A DNA stretch of 64,000 nt, from assembly GCA_002245135.1 (NCBI GenBank), contig NGBS01000872.1, forward strand, positions 62,001-126,000, written 5' to 3'. How positions within the stretch are numbered: position 1 is the first letter of the stretch; each line of letters starts with the position of its first letter. This DNA comes from Proteromonas lacertae. Its lineage: Eukaryota > Sar > Bigyra > Opalinata > Proteromonadidae. Positions 12,901 to 27,900 of this stretch are shown one piece after another. The position numbers and the translations under genes were made by a program. Under the pieces are notes generated by a model that did not search any database, had not been told where the DNA came from, and saw nothing but the letters and a program-made list of their open reading frames with translations.

Positions 12901-15900
12901 CTGAATACAGAAAAGTCATTCTTGATAAGATGTTAGATAATAGTGATGCTGTTAAAAGACAAACTAAGAGTTATAATATGATTGATTCATCCTTAAATGA
13001 AATTAAACCTCAAGTACAAGCAACACCAGTTGATAGATTGAAGAAATTAGAATATCAAATGAATAAATTAGATGAGGACAATAAGAGAATAAAGAATGAG
13101 AATGATATATTAACTGATTCTATTCAAACTAATAGTAAATTGATTGATCAGAGACAAAGTGCTTATGATTTAGAAGCAACAGGTCATTTATGTAAAGGAC
13201 AAATTGATGATTTAGGTGATAAAGTAGAAGAGATTAAGAAATCACCGAATTGTACTGAAAAGAAACTTATTCCTTTACAGAAGAAACTAAGTGAATTAGA
13301 TAAAGAAGTAGCAAAAATAAACAAAGATATTCAAGGTGAAATATCTAAAGTTAATAATGTTGATGATAGTGATACAGAAAAGTGTAAGAATATTATTGCT
13401 GCTAGTAAAGAGAATCAAAAACTAATAAGTGAAGAAATTGCAAGATTAAAAGAAAAATGTTCAAATCTAAGAAATGATTTACTTCAAGTTGAATTAGATC
13501 CAACCAAGATATTAGAGGAATTGGAGAATGTAAAGAATGATAATAAATCATTGAATAATGATGTTGAGATGTTGAATCATGAGATTTCAAAGTTACAAAA
13601 TGAATTAGCTGAAGAGAATGACAAATTAAAAGAACAAACAGAATTTGCTAATGCTTTAGACGAAAAAGATGTTTCTCTAGAGAATGCTTTGACTGAAGCA
13701 AAAGAACAAGTAGAAGCATTGAAAGAAGAGAATGAAGATTTGAAGAAGCAAATAGAAGAATTAGACAAAGCCTTATCAAGTGTAAAAGAAGGTGAAAATA
13801 ATTCTCAATATGGTTTATTAAATGAATATTTAGATGATGAATTAAAGATGTTAGAAGAAGATTATAAACGAATAAATGGAATTGCTGATCATTGTAATGA
13901 AAATTTGAAAAAGTACAAATCTAATGAAGATCTAAAGAAGAAGAAATCTGTAAAGAATTTAGACAAGACATTAAAAGAAGTTCGACCTGAATTAAGTAAA
14001 TGTAATGATGAGATAAAAGAAGAGCGTGATATGTTAAATGAATTTGAAAGTAATCCTGATACAAGTAGTCAATTATTAGATGATTTACATCAAAAGATGA
14101 AAACAACTGAAGAAAAATTACGAGATTGTGAAAGTAAATTATTAAAGAATGATGGCGATAGTATTGATGGTCTATGTAAGAGTGTAATGGATAATCAGAA
14201 TGAATTAACAAAAGCACAAGAATTATTAAAGAATCAAAATGATAAAATCGATAATTTAGAAAGTAAGATGATGAATAATGAAGAATATATTGAAGATGAA
14301 TCAATTCTTAGAGCTGAAGTATTAGGAGTATGTGAGTTAAATGCTTTTGATGAAGATGAAAGTATGTTAATGGATAATGAAATGGGTAATTTAGAAAGTA
14401 GTCCTGAAATGTTGCAAGAGAAGCTAGACAATTTAGAGAATCGTGAATTACAAAATAAACTAGAAGAATTAAAGAAAGAATTAAAAAATGTAAAGAAGAA
14501 TGTAAAAGAAGATAAACGAGAAATAGAAAAGAAGAAAAAGAGCAAGATAGGAGAAGATGAAAATGAAAATGATAAGATAATAAAGAATGAACTAAATGAA
14601 ATTGATGAGAATGTGAAAGATATTGGTGAAGAAATAGAAAAATGTGAAAATAAGATCAATAATATAATGAAGAATAATAAAGATTTAGCCGATTATGAGA
14701 AAAATGAAGATCGAAAAGAGATTCATGATGATTTAAAATCTATAGAAGAAAAGTTGAATGAAAATGAGAAAAAATTAGAAAAATTGGAGAATAAGATGAA
14801 ATGTTTAGAAGATTTAAGATGTTTGAATGATATGTTAAAAGAAAATGAGAATAACTTGAATGATATAAATGATAATCTGAAAAAGATAGGTGATGATTTT
14901 AATGAATTGAATGAAGATGATTTTGTAAAAGAATGTAAACAGAATGAAGCTGTTGAAAGTGTAAATCCCAAAAAGAATAGTTATCTAAATAGTTTGAAAG
15001 AATTGAAAGAGAAGAGTGTTGAAAGTGAGAATGAGCTGAAAGAAAACGAGAAAGAAATGAAGGAAGTGAGTTTAGATGATAATGATAAAAATGGTGATGA
15101 AATGAAAGAAAAACTATTCGAGCTAGGAAATAAAGAAAATGAGTTAAGTGAAAAATTAGAGAAGCTAAAGAAGAATTCAGACGAATTGAAGAATGATTTA
15201 AATGATATAAAAGATATAAAAATGAAAATGATGGAAGAGAAAAAGAAGAATTTAGAAGAAGATTTAAGTGAATTGAAGAAAGAAAATGAAAAGTTGAATA
15301 ATCGATTAAAGAAATGTGATAAAGATTTCTTAAACAATAAAGAAATGATTGATAAATTAGATAAGCGATTAGAAGATATGAAATGTGAATTAGATGAGAA
15401 TGAATTAGAAAATTTCGATATTGAGACAAGTAAAATAATTCCAATGAAAGAAGATTTAGAGAATGTGAGAATGAATGAAATAAAAGAAATAGAAAATCGA
15501 TTAAATGAAATGAATGAAAAAGTGGAAAAACTAAAGAAAGATAAAAATGAAATGGAAGATAAGCTAAATGTACTTGAAGAAATGAACAAATTGAATGAAG
15601 ATTTGAAAGAGTTGAATAAAGATTTAGAACATTGTAAAAACATGGATGATCGACTTCATAACAAATTGAACAATGTAAAAGAGAATGAAAGTATGAGTAA
15701 AGAAAAGATGGATGAAATAGAAAAAGAATTGAATGAAATTGATGAAGAATTGAAAGTTAAAGAGAAAGAAATCGAAGATGAAAATGACAAGTTAAAAAGT
15801 GTCGATGAAAATTCTGAAAATGCCGAAAAAGATATGAAAGAAATAAAATGTGAAATAGAAAAAGAGAGTAAAGAAGTTGAAGAGTTAAAGAGTCGATTAG

Positions 15901-18900
15901 AAAAGTTATGTGATGATTTGAATGTACCAAAAAAAGCATTCAATTACAGTAATGTATTAGATGCTGATAAAGCTGAGTTAATAAAAGAAATTGATGATTT
16001 AAAGATGAATGACTTGGAGAATCGATACAAGGATTTAAAAAATAAGAATGAAAAATTAGAAAATAATTTGAATAAGTTTAAGAAGAATTTGAAGAAGATG
16101 AATGAAGATAAGATAGGTAAAGATGATAATGGTGAAGAACTAGAAAACCAATTATGTGAATTAGAGAATGAAGTACAAGAGAATGATAATAAGTTGAACA
16201 ATATAAACAATGAAATAAATGATTTAAAGAATAACAATAATAAACTAAATCCAAATGAAAAGAGTGAAAGTCGAAGTAAGATTAAAAAAGAATTGAATGA
16301 ATTAAGTGAAGATATAAATAACGATACAAAATGTTTAGACGACTTAGAAGATAATTTAAAGAATTTGAAAGATATAAATACCTTGAATGACAAATTGAAA
16401 AATCATGAAGATGATTTATGTAAACTGAATGATAGTCTAAGTAAATTAGAGAATGAATTGAATGATTTAGAAGAGAATGATTTCTTAGATGAATGTAAAA
16501 TAGTTCCAAAAGAAGAATTAGACCAATTAGAATCTACTGAGAATGATAATAAAGAAATGAATAATGAAGATACACCAAAGAAGGATACTTACTTAAATAC
16601 TTCAAAATATCTTAATAATAGAAAGATCGAAAAAGAAGATAAGATGAAAGAAATCTCTAATAAACTGAATAATTTAGATATGTCTAATAATGATGATGAT
16701 ATGAATGATAAACTAAAACAATTAGGAGATGATGTAAAAGAATTAGAAAAAGAAATAAAAGAGTTGAAAAATGATACAAATAAATTAAATAAGAATGTTG
16801 ATTCAATGAAAGATGAATTATATAACAAGATGAAGAGTCAAAGTGATAATCGTGAAGATCAATTAGATGATTCATTAAAGGAAAATAAGAAGTTAGAAGA
16901 TCGATTAAGTAAATTATTAATAGATGATAGTAATAATAAAGATTTAATACCTGAATTAGATCATATTATAAATGAAGATAGATCTAATATTGCTGATGCA
17001 AAATCTAAATTAAGTGATTTTGAAGGAAGATTAAAAGCAGTAAATCCTAAGAAGAATGAAGTATCTGTAGAGAAGTTAAAAAATTTAGATAAAGAATTTG
17101 ATGAGTTGCAGAAACAAATAGATGAATTAAATAAGAATGAAAAATATGTAAAAGACACACTACAAAATCTGGAAGATGTAAAAGGGAATAAAGACACTCT
17201 AGATGAATTAAAGAAAGAATATCAAGATTGTAATAATAAGATAAATGATTTGCATAAGAAGATTGATGTGATGAAATTAGATTTAGATGATGATCCATCG
17301 AGTGAAATTGCTGTAGAGAAATGTGAATCTCAATTACATGAAGTTGAAGAAAGAATTCCATCAATTGAAGAAAAGATCGATGAAGAGAGTAGAAGATTGG
17401 ATAATTTAGATGAAAACGAAATAGAAAAATGTCAGTCTGAATTACAGGAGAGTAATAAAAACGAGGAAGAAATAAAGAATGATTTGGATGAGATAAGTAA
17501 GACTTTAAAGAGTTTAGAAGATACTTTGAACAAATTAGGTGGTAGTAGTAGTGGAAATGCTAATACAAAGTATATAGAAGAATTAGAAAATCAATTAGAA
17601 AAACAAGAAAAAGAATTTGATGATTATAAACTAAAAGACTTAGAAAGAAAATATGCTGAATTAAAATCTGAATGTAAAGCATTAGAAAGATCGTTAGAGA
17701 ATTATAAAGACGATGTAAATGATTTAGAGAGTGATAGTGTTGGTAAAAATGAAATAAATTTGGAAGTTCATAATAAGTTAGATTCAATGCAACAAAGTAT
17801 TGAAGAAGATAAATCTAGTTTAAATCGATGTAATGATTTAATAACTGATTATAAAGACAATAAGAATGAATTAAGTCATGATGAAAAAGATGAAAGATAT
17901 AATGAAATCAATGAAGAATTAGGTGAGACAAGTGTAAGATTAGTAAACGATCGAGATCAATTAAATGAATTAAAGAAATCAATAAAATGTTTGAAAGATG
18001 CCACAAGTTTGGATGAAAAGATACGTGGAAATGAAGATACAATAAAAGATATAAAGAAAGAATTGGATAAATTAAATAAAGAATTTGATGATTTAGAAGA
18101 AGGAGATTTCTTAGATGAATGTAAGATAGGTAAAATAGAAGATGATGAAAATCCAAAGAAGAGTAGTTATATAAATGGTGTAAATGAATTAGATAAGAGA
18201 TTAGATGAAAAAGAGAAAGAAATAAATGATTTAAAGAAAGAAATAAACGATTTAAATCTAAAAGAAGAAAGTGAAACAAGTCAAAAATTGAAGAATATTG
18301 GATTTAAAGAACATGATTTAGATAAAGACATGAAAGAATTGAAAGATGATTATAAAGATTTAAATCATTCTTTGTCAGTTATAAAAGGTGATATTTGTAG
18401 TACGTTAAAATCTAAATTACCAAAAGATGAAGATCGTTTAGAAGATTTGAATAAACAAAACAAGAAGTTGGAGGAAGAATTACGAAATCAAAACTATAGT
18501 AATCCAAACAACGAAGAAATAATGAAGATAAGTAATGATGATTTAGAAGAAGAAAAGAATAATATAGAAGATGCAAATAATGAATTGAATAGATTAAATT
18601 CTAATATAAAGACGGTAAAGAATGATTTAGATAACACATCCACAGAGAAATTAAAGAACTTGAAATCATCTCTGGAAATTTTGGAAGATTCATTGAGTAA
18701 ATTAGAAGCAACACAAAAGGAATTGAAAGATCGATTAGATAATTTAGATGAGATGATGAAATTAAAGGATGGTATGACTTTATTAAAGGGTGATGAAAAT
18801 GATTGTAAAGAAAAGAGTAAAAAATTGAGTGAAGAAATATCCAAATTAAAGAGTGAAATTAAAGAAAATCCAAATATGAATGAAGAAAAGCTAAATGAAT

Positions 18901-21900
18901 TAGAAGAAAGATTAAAGAAGATTGAGAATGAAAAATTGCCTAAAATTGACAAAAAATTAGAAGAGAGTGAAAAAGAATTGAATGAGATAGATGAGATGAA
19001 TAATGAAAAATGTCATGATGAAATAATAAAGATGAAAGATGATGAGAAAGAATTGAATGATAAATTGAATGAAATAAAGAAAGAATTAGATGATATAAGT
19101 CATGAATTAATCTCTTCTGAAAAAGATCCTGAAAAGATATTAGCTGAGATGAACAAACTGAAAGAAGAAAAAGAAGATTTAGAAAATGCAAATAATGAAA
19201 TAATGTCTAAATTAGAAGAATTGGAAAATGATAAGAAAGAAAATGATAATGAAACTGTATCTTTGGTCGATAAAATTAGTGCATTAGAAAAACAAATAGA
19301 AGAATTGAATGAGAATGGAAATGATATATCTTCATTGGATTTATTAGAACATGAAGTTGATTTATTGGAAAAAGATATAAAGAGAGTGAATGAATTAGCT
19401 GATAGTTGTGAAAAGAATTTACAGAAGAAAGATAATGAAATTGATAAAAAGGATGATAAAAAGAAAGTAATAAAAGATGTTGCTAGAGAATTGAAAGATG
19501 TAGAAACCAAAATAGGAAAATGTAATGATGAAGTAAAAGAAGAAAGAGAAATGTTGAATAAGTTAGAAACTAATCCTAAAGACTTAGAGATTAGGGATGA
19601 TTTATTGAAGAAAGTGAAGAATAGTGAAAATAATTTAAGAGATTATGAAGAAGAATTACAAAAGATCAATAATAAGATTAATGGAATGAATGATATAAAT
19701 GAAGGTAATAATGATTCATTAGAAAATATTGAAACTTATAAAGCAGAAATAATAGGTAATAGTGAGTTAAATGCTTTTGATGAAGATGAAAGTATGTTAA
19801 TGGATAATGAAATGGGTAATTTAGAAAGTAGTCCTGAAATGTTGCAAGAGAAGCTAGACAATTTAGAGAATCGTGAATTACAAAATAAACTAGAAGAATT
19901 AAAGAAAGAATTAAAAAATGTAAAGAAGAATGTAAAAGAAGATAAACGAGAAATAGAAAAGAAGAAAAAGAGCAAGATAGGAGAAGATGAAAATGAAAAT
20001 GATAAGATAATAAAGAATGAACTAAATGAAATTGATGAGAATGTGAAAGATATTGGTGAAGAAATAGAAAAATGTGAAAATAAGATCAATAATATAATGA
20101 AGAATAATAAAGATTTAGCCGATTATGAGAAAAATGAAGATCGAAAAGAGATTCATGATGATTTAAAATCTATAGAAGAAAAGTTGAATGAAAATGAGAA
20201 AAAATTAGAAAAATTGGAGAATAAGATGAAATGTTTAGAAGATTTAAGATGTTTGAATGATATGTTAAAAGAAAATGAGAATAACTTGAATGATATAAAT
20301 GATAATCTGAAAAAGATAGGTGATGATTTTAATGAATTGAATGAAGATGATTTTGTAAAAGAATGTAAACAGAATGAAGCTGTTGAAAGTGTAAATCCCA
20401 AAAAGAATAGTTATCTAAATAGTTTGAAAGAATTGAAAGAGAAGAGTGTTGAAAGTGAGAATGAGCTGAAAGAAAACGAGAAAGAAATGAAGGAAGTGAG
20501 TTTAGATGATAATGATAAAAATGGTGATGAAATGAAAGAAAAACTATTCGAGCTAGGAAATAAAGAAAATGAGTTAAGTGAAAAATTAGAGAAGCTAAAG
20601 AAGAATTCAGACGAATTGAAGAATGATTTAAATGATATAAAAGATATAAAAATGAAAATGATGGAAGAGAAAAAGAAGAATTTAGAAGAAGATTTAAGTG
20701 AATTGAAGAAAGAAAATGAAAAGTTGAATAATCGATTAAAGAAATGTGATAAAGATTTCTTAAACAATAAAGAAATGATTGATAAATTAGATAAGCGATT
20801 AGAAGATATGAAATGTGAATTAGATGAGAATGAATTAGAAAATTTCGATATTGAGACAAGTAAAATAATTCCAATGAAAGAAGATTTAGAGAATGTGAGA
20901 ATGAATGAAATAAAAGAAATAGAAAATCGATTAAATGAAATGAATGAAAAAGTGGAAAAACTAAAGAAAGATAAAAATGAAATGGAAGATAAGCTAAATG
21001 TACTTGAAGAAATGAACAAATTGAATGAAGATTTGAAAGAGTTGAATAAAGATTTAGAACATTGTAAAAACATGGATGATCGACTTCATAACAAATTGAA
21101 CAATGTAAAAGAGAATGAAAGTATGAGTAAAGAAAAGATGGATGAAATAGAAAAAGAATTGAATGAAATTGATGAAGAATTGAAAGTTAAAGAGAAAGAA
21201 ATCGAAGATGAAAATGACAAGTTAAAAAGTGTCGATGAAAATTCTGAAAATGCCGAAAAAGATATGAAAGAAATAAAATGTGAAATAGAAAAAGAGAGTA
21301 AAGAAGTTGAAGAGTTAAAGAGTCGATTAGAAAAGTTATGTGATGAAATTGGAATTCCAAAGAAAGATGAGAATTTATATAACGAAGAGATTGAAGAATT
21401 AGAAAAAGAGTTAAAAGAAAAAGAAGAAGAATTGAAAGAAGCAGTAAAAGAGAAAGATGAAAATATTTCAAAATTAGAAGAAGAACTAAAGAACAAAGAA
21501 GATGAATTAGAGAGATTATGTAATCAACTGGAAAAGCTTGAAGAAAGAATGGAAGATGATACAATATTGAAAAGTGAAATATTAGGTGAGAGTGAAGAAA
21601 ACGTGAGTGATGAATTGAATAAAGAAGATAATAAAGATAATAGTGAAGAAATGAATTTGAATGAGATGAAATCATTAGATACAACTGAAAGTAAGCCAAT
21701 TGAAGAATATAAGAATGAGATAGATAATTTGAAAGTGAATGTATTAGAAAGTCGATTAAAAGAATTGAAGAACAAAGAAAAATCTTTGGAGAAAGAATTA
21801 AATAACAACAAGAAAGAAATGAAGAAGCTTGGTGATGAAAAGATTGGAAAAGATGATAATGATAATAAAGTATTGAATGAAGTAGACAAAGTGAATGATG

Positions 21901-24900
21901 AATTGAATGAGAATAAACATGAGATAGATGAAATAGAAAGTAAAATAGAAAGTTTAAAGAATAATAAGAATGAAATGTCAAATAATGAAAAGAATGAAAA
22001 ATATGATGAAATCAAGAATGATTTAGACAAAGTGGAAGAAAGATTGAATGAAAATGAAAAGAAACTAGATGATTTAGAAGCTAATGTGAAGAACTTGAAA
22101 GATATAAATGAGTTAAACAACAAATGTAAATCAAATGAAGATGAATTGAAAGAATTGAATGAAAATGTTGATAAATTGGAGAATGAGTTAAAAGAATTAG
22201 ATGAAGCTGATTTCTTATATAAATCTAGCATATTACCTGAAGAAAAGTTAAGAGAAATTAGTGAAGAGAGAAAAATGTATGATATTGATGAACCGATTAG
22301 TGATTCTCCTAAGAAGGAAAGTTATATGAATACTACAAAATATATAAGTAAAGAAATAGGTGATAAAAAAGATGATATGATGATTATTAAAAATAAAATT
22401 AATGATTTTGTTCTTACAGAAAATGAAAATGAAAATAACGAAGAAATGAAAAATCTAAACCATGATATATCAAAATTAGAAAATGAAATTAGTGAATTAA
22501 AATGTATGAATAACGAATTGGAAAAGGTTATTGATCCAATAAAAACAAGCATAATTGATAAAATAGAAAGTAATTATGATAATGATAAGTCATTATTGAA
22601 GGATATGGAAAAAGAGAATAAGAAATTGAATGATGATTTACATGATTTAAATGATTTGAAAATCGATAATGAAATTATAACAAAAACAGAATCTGAATTA
22701 GATGAACAAGATAATAAATTAAAAGAAATAGAAAAAGATATGGTTGATTTAAAATCTAAAATAAAACCTATTAAACATAAGATCAATGATACTCCTGTTG
22801 AACAAGTTAAGTCATTAGAAAAGAAACAGAAATCTATTGAAGAGCAACTGAAAGAAACTGAAATAAAAGAGAAAGAATTGAGAGATAGATTAGATAATTT
22901 AGAAGAGGTTGTTAAATTGAAGGATAATATGGATCAATTGAAGAGTGATAGCGATGAATGTAAAAAGAAGTGTGATAAGATAAAGGAGGATATTGATAAT
23001 ATAAAGAATAATAAAGAAAATTATCCAAATATGAATGAAGAAAAGCTAAATGAATTAGAAGATCGATTAAAGAAGATTGAGAATGAAAAATTACCTGAGG
23101 TAGATAGTAAAATGGAAAATGATGAAAAAGAGTTGAATGAAATAGATGAGATGAATAATGAAAAATGTCGTTTAGAGATAATAAAGATGAAAGATGATGA
23201 GAAAGAATTGAATGATAAATTGAATGAAATAAAGAAAGAATTAGATGATATAAGTCATGAATTAATCTCTTCTGAAAAAGATCCTGAAAAGATATTAGCT
23301 GAGATGAACAAACTGAAAGAAGAAAAAGAAGATTTAGAAAATGCAAATAATGAAATAATGTCTAAATTAGAAGAATTGGAAAATGGAAAAAAGGATAGTG
23401 AAAATGAATGTAGATTATTAGAAGAAAAAATAGCTGCTATAGAAAATGCATTGACAGAAGCAAAAGAACAAATATTTGAATTGAAAGAAGATAATGAAGA
23501 TAGAGAAAAGCAAATAGAAGAATTAGACAAAGCATTAGAAAGTGTAAAAGAAGAAGAAAATAATTCTCAATATGGTTTATTAAATGAATATTTAGATGAT
23601 GAATTAAAGATGTTAGAAGAAAAAGCAAAGAAAGTAAATGATTTAGCTGATTCATGTAAGAATAACTTGAAGAAGATCAAGGAAGATAAAGAAATGAAAA
23701 AAGATCCAAATGTTAAAGAATTGAGTAAAGCTGTTAAAATGGTAAAACCAAAATTAAAGAGAGTGAATAATGAGATAAAAGAAGAACGTGAGATGTTAAA
23801 TGAATTTGAAAGTAATCCCAACACAAGTAGTCAATTATTAGATGATTTACATCAAAAGATGATGGTTACTGAAAAGTCCTTGAATGAAATTGAAAATGAT
23901 TTGATCAAGAATCAATTGTTGAGTGTTAAAGGTCTAATGGGAAAAGTTGATCAGAATGAATCAATCATAACAGGGAATGATGAAAATATTTCAAAATTAG
24001 AAGAAGAACTAAAGAACAAAGAAGATGAATTAGAGAGATTATGTAATCAACTGGAAAAGCTTGAAGAAAGAATGGAAGATGATACAATATTGAAAAGTGA
24101 AATATTAGGTGAGAGTGAAGAAAACGTGAGTGATGAATTGAATAAAGAAGATAATAAAGATAATAGTGAAGAAATGAATTTGAATGAGATGAAATCATTA
24201 GATACAACTGAAAGTAAGCCAATTGAAGAATATAAGAATGAGATAGATAATTTGAAAGTGAATGTATTAGAAAGTCGATTAAAAGAATTGAAGAACAAAG
24301 AAAAATCTTTGGAGAAAGAATTAAATAACAACAAGAAAGAAATGAAGAAGCTTGGTGATGAAAAGATTGGAAAAGATGATAATGATAATAAAGTATTGAA
24401 TGAAGTAGACAAAGTGAATGATGAATTGAATGAGAATAAACATGAGATAGATGAAATAGAAAGTAAAATAGAAAGTTTAAAGAATAATAAGAATGAAATG
24501 TCAAATGAATGAAAAGAATGAAAAATATGATGAAATCAAGAATGATTTAGACAAAGTGGAAGAAAGATTGAATGAAAATGAAAAGAAACTAGATGATTTA
24601 GAAGCTAATGTGAAGAACTTGAAAGATATAAATGAGTTAAACAACAAATGTAAATCAAATGAAGATGAATTGAAAGAATTGAATGAAAATGTTGATAAAT
24701 TGGAGAATGAGTTAAAAGAATTAGATGAAGCTGACTTTATAGATAAATGTAAATTAAGCGACAATGAAGAAATAAAAGAAGAAGTAATAGAAAATCCAAA
24801 GAAGAATAGTTATCTATGTGGTTTAAGTAAATTGAATGAAGAATTAAAAGAGAAAGAGAATGAATTGAAAGAATTGAAAGAAAATATCGACAATTTCTCG

Positions 24901-27900
24901 TTGAATGATCATGAAGATGAAAATAAAGATTTGAAAGAGTTAAATGATAAATCTGAAAAATTAAGCAAAGATATTGAAGATCTAAAGAAAGACATAGATG
25001 ATATAAATGATACATTAGAATCGATAAAGAAAGACTTATACAACAAGACTGAGAATCAAATACCTGAAAAAGAAGATGAATTGAAAGATTTAAGAAAAGA
25101 GAATGAAAAACTAGAAGAAAGACTAAATAAAATAAATGGCGATGAAATAAACAACCAAGATATGTTAGAAAACACCAAGACAGAAATGGATGAAAATTCT
25201 AATAAGTTGACTGAATTGAAGAATGATTTATCCAAATTGAAAGGAAGTATGAAATCAATAGATGATGGAAATATGTCCAAAGTTCCAGTTGAACAATTAA
25301 AAGAATTGGATAAAGAAATGAGTGGAATTGAAGATGATATGAAAGCTTGTAAAGAAAAAGAAAATGAAATGGAAGATAAGCTAAATGTACTTGAAGAAAT
25401 GAATAAATTGAATGAAGATTTGAAAGAGTTGAATAAAGATTTAGAACATTGTAAAAACATGGATGATCGACTTCATAACAAATTGAGCAATGTAAAAGAG
25501 AATGAAAATATGAGTAAAGAAAAGATGGATGAAATAGAAAAAGAATTGAATGAAATTGATGAAGAATTGAAAGTTAAAGAGAAAGAAATCGAAGATGAAA
25601 ATGACAAGTTAAAAAGTGTCGATGAAAATTCTGAAAATGCCGAAAAAGATATGAAAGAAATAAAATGTGAAATAGAAAAAGAGAGTAAAGAAGTTGAAGA
25701 GTTAAAGAGTCGATTAGAAAAGTTATGTGATGAAATTGGAATTCCAAAGAAAGATGAGAATTTATATAACGAAGAGATTGAAGAATTAGAAAAAGAGTTA
25801 AAAGAAAAAGAAGAAGAATTGAAAGAAGCAGTAAAAGAGAAAGATGAAAATATTTCAAAATTAGAAGAAGAACTAAAGAACAAAGAAGATGAATTAGAGA
25901 GATTATGTAATCAACTGGAAAAGCTTGAAGAAAGAATGGAAGATGATACAATATTGAAAAGTGAAATATTAGGTGAGAGTGAAGAAAACGTGAGTGATGA
26001 ATTGAATAAAGAAGATAATAAAGATAATAGTGAAGAAATGAATTTGAATGAGATGAAATCATTAGATACAACTGAAAGTAAGCCAATTGAAGAATATAAG
26101 AATGAGATAGATAATTTGAAAGTGAATGTATTAGAAAGTCGATTAAAAGAATTGAAGAACAAAGAAAAATCTTTGGAGAAAGAATTAAATAACAACAAGA
26201 AAGAAATGAAGAAGCTTGGTGATGAAAAGATTGGAAAAGATGATAATGATAATAAAGTATTGAATGAAGTAGACAAAGTGAATGATGAATTGAATGAGAA
26301 TAAACATGAGATAGATGAAATAGAAAGTAAAATAGAAAGTTTAAAGAATAATAAGAATGAAATGTCAAATGATGAAAAGAATGAAAAATATGATGAAATC
26401 AAGAATGATTTAGACAAAGTGGAAGAAAGATTGAATGAAAATGAAAAGAAACTAGATGATTTAGAAGCTAATGTGAAGAACTTGAAAGATATAAATGAGT
26501 TAAACAACAAATGTAAATCAAATGAAGATGAATTGAAAGAATTGAATGAAAATGTTGATAAATTGGAGAATGAGTTAAAAGAATTAGATGAAGCTGACTT
26601 TATAGATAAATGTAAATTAAGCGACAATGAAGAAATAAAAGAAGAAGTAATAGAAAATCCAAAGAAGAATAGTTATCTATGTGGTTTAAGTAAATTGAAT
26701 GAAGAATTAAAAGAGAAAGAGAATGAATTGAAAGAATTGAAAGAAAATATCGACAATTTCTCGTTGAATGATCATGAAGATGAAAATAAAGATTTGAAAG
26801 AGTTAAATGATAAATCTGAAAAATTAAGCAAAGATATTGAAGATCTAAAGAAAGACATAGATGATATAAATGATACATTAGAATCGATAAAGAAAGACTT
26901 ATACAACAAGACTGAGAATCAAATACCTGAAAAAGAAGATGAATTGAAAGATTTAAGAAAAGAGAATGAAAAACTAGAAGAAAGACTAAAGAAAATAAAT
27001 GGCGATGAAATAAACAACCAAGATATGTTAGAAAACACCAAGACAGAAATGGATGAAAATTCTAATAAGTTGACTGAATTGAAGAATGATTTATCCAAAT
27101 TGAAAGGAAGTATGAAATCAATAGATGATGGAAATATGTCCAAAGTTCCAGTTGAACAATTAAAAGAATTGGATAAAGAAATGAGTGGAATTGAAGATGA
27201 TATGAAAGCTTGTAAAGAAAAAGAAAATGAAATGGAAGATAAGCTAAATGTACTTGAAGAAATGAACAAATTGAATGAAAATCTAAATTACTTAAACGAA
27301 GAATATGATAATGATGTGAATAGAATAAACAATGCAATGGAACAATTGAACAAACATAAAGAAAATCCAAATAATGATGAATCTGTAATGAATGATATAC
27401 AGAAATTGGAAAGTGATTTAAATGAAGTAAAATCAGCATTAAATACTATAAAAGAGATGTTAGATTCAAACAAAGATAAAATTAATAAGATTGATGAAAA
27501 TGATAAAGAGAATAGTGAAAATGAAATTGAAAAATGTAAGAAAGTTCAAGATGAAATTAAAGGGAAATTGAATGATATTAATATAAAGTTATATGATGAG
27601 TTTAAGAAATATGATGAGTTAATTCCAGAAAATGTGGATGAAAAAGAAGAAGAGATTAAAGCATTAAAAGAACAAGTAAGTGAATTACAGAAGCAATTAG
27701 ATGAAATAGAAAACAATACAGAAATTGTTCCAATTGAAAAGAATGTATTGGTAGAATTTGTAAGAGATAGAGTGGAAATATTAGATGAAGATAATGACAC
27801 AATAGCAAAAGCAGCAGGAGAATTAGAAAAACAAATCAATAACTATAAGAGTATATCTACATTACAATCAAAGTCAGAAATTGATAAATTAAGTCAATCA

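Noticed and set aside
1449-24512. TGA as a reassigned sense codon
   Set aside because: Reading TGA as an amino acid at the three break sites does not restore the frame, and the PGP-2 gene ends naturally at TGA (57100-57102) in line with family length.
14234-27500. Long minus-strand Ser/Phe-rich or His/Leu-rich open frames inside the giant gene
   Set aside because: They are mirror images of Glu/Lys/Asn codons on the plus strand, repeated wherever the coding repeats occur; no independent coding signal.
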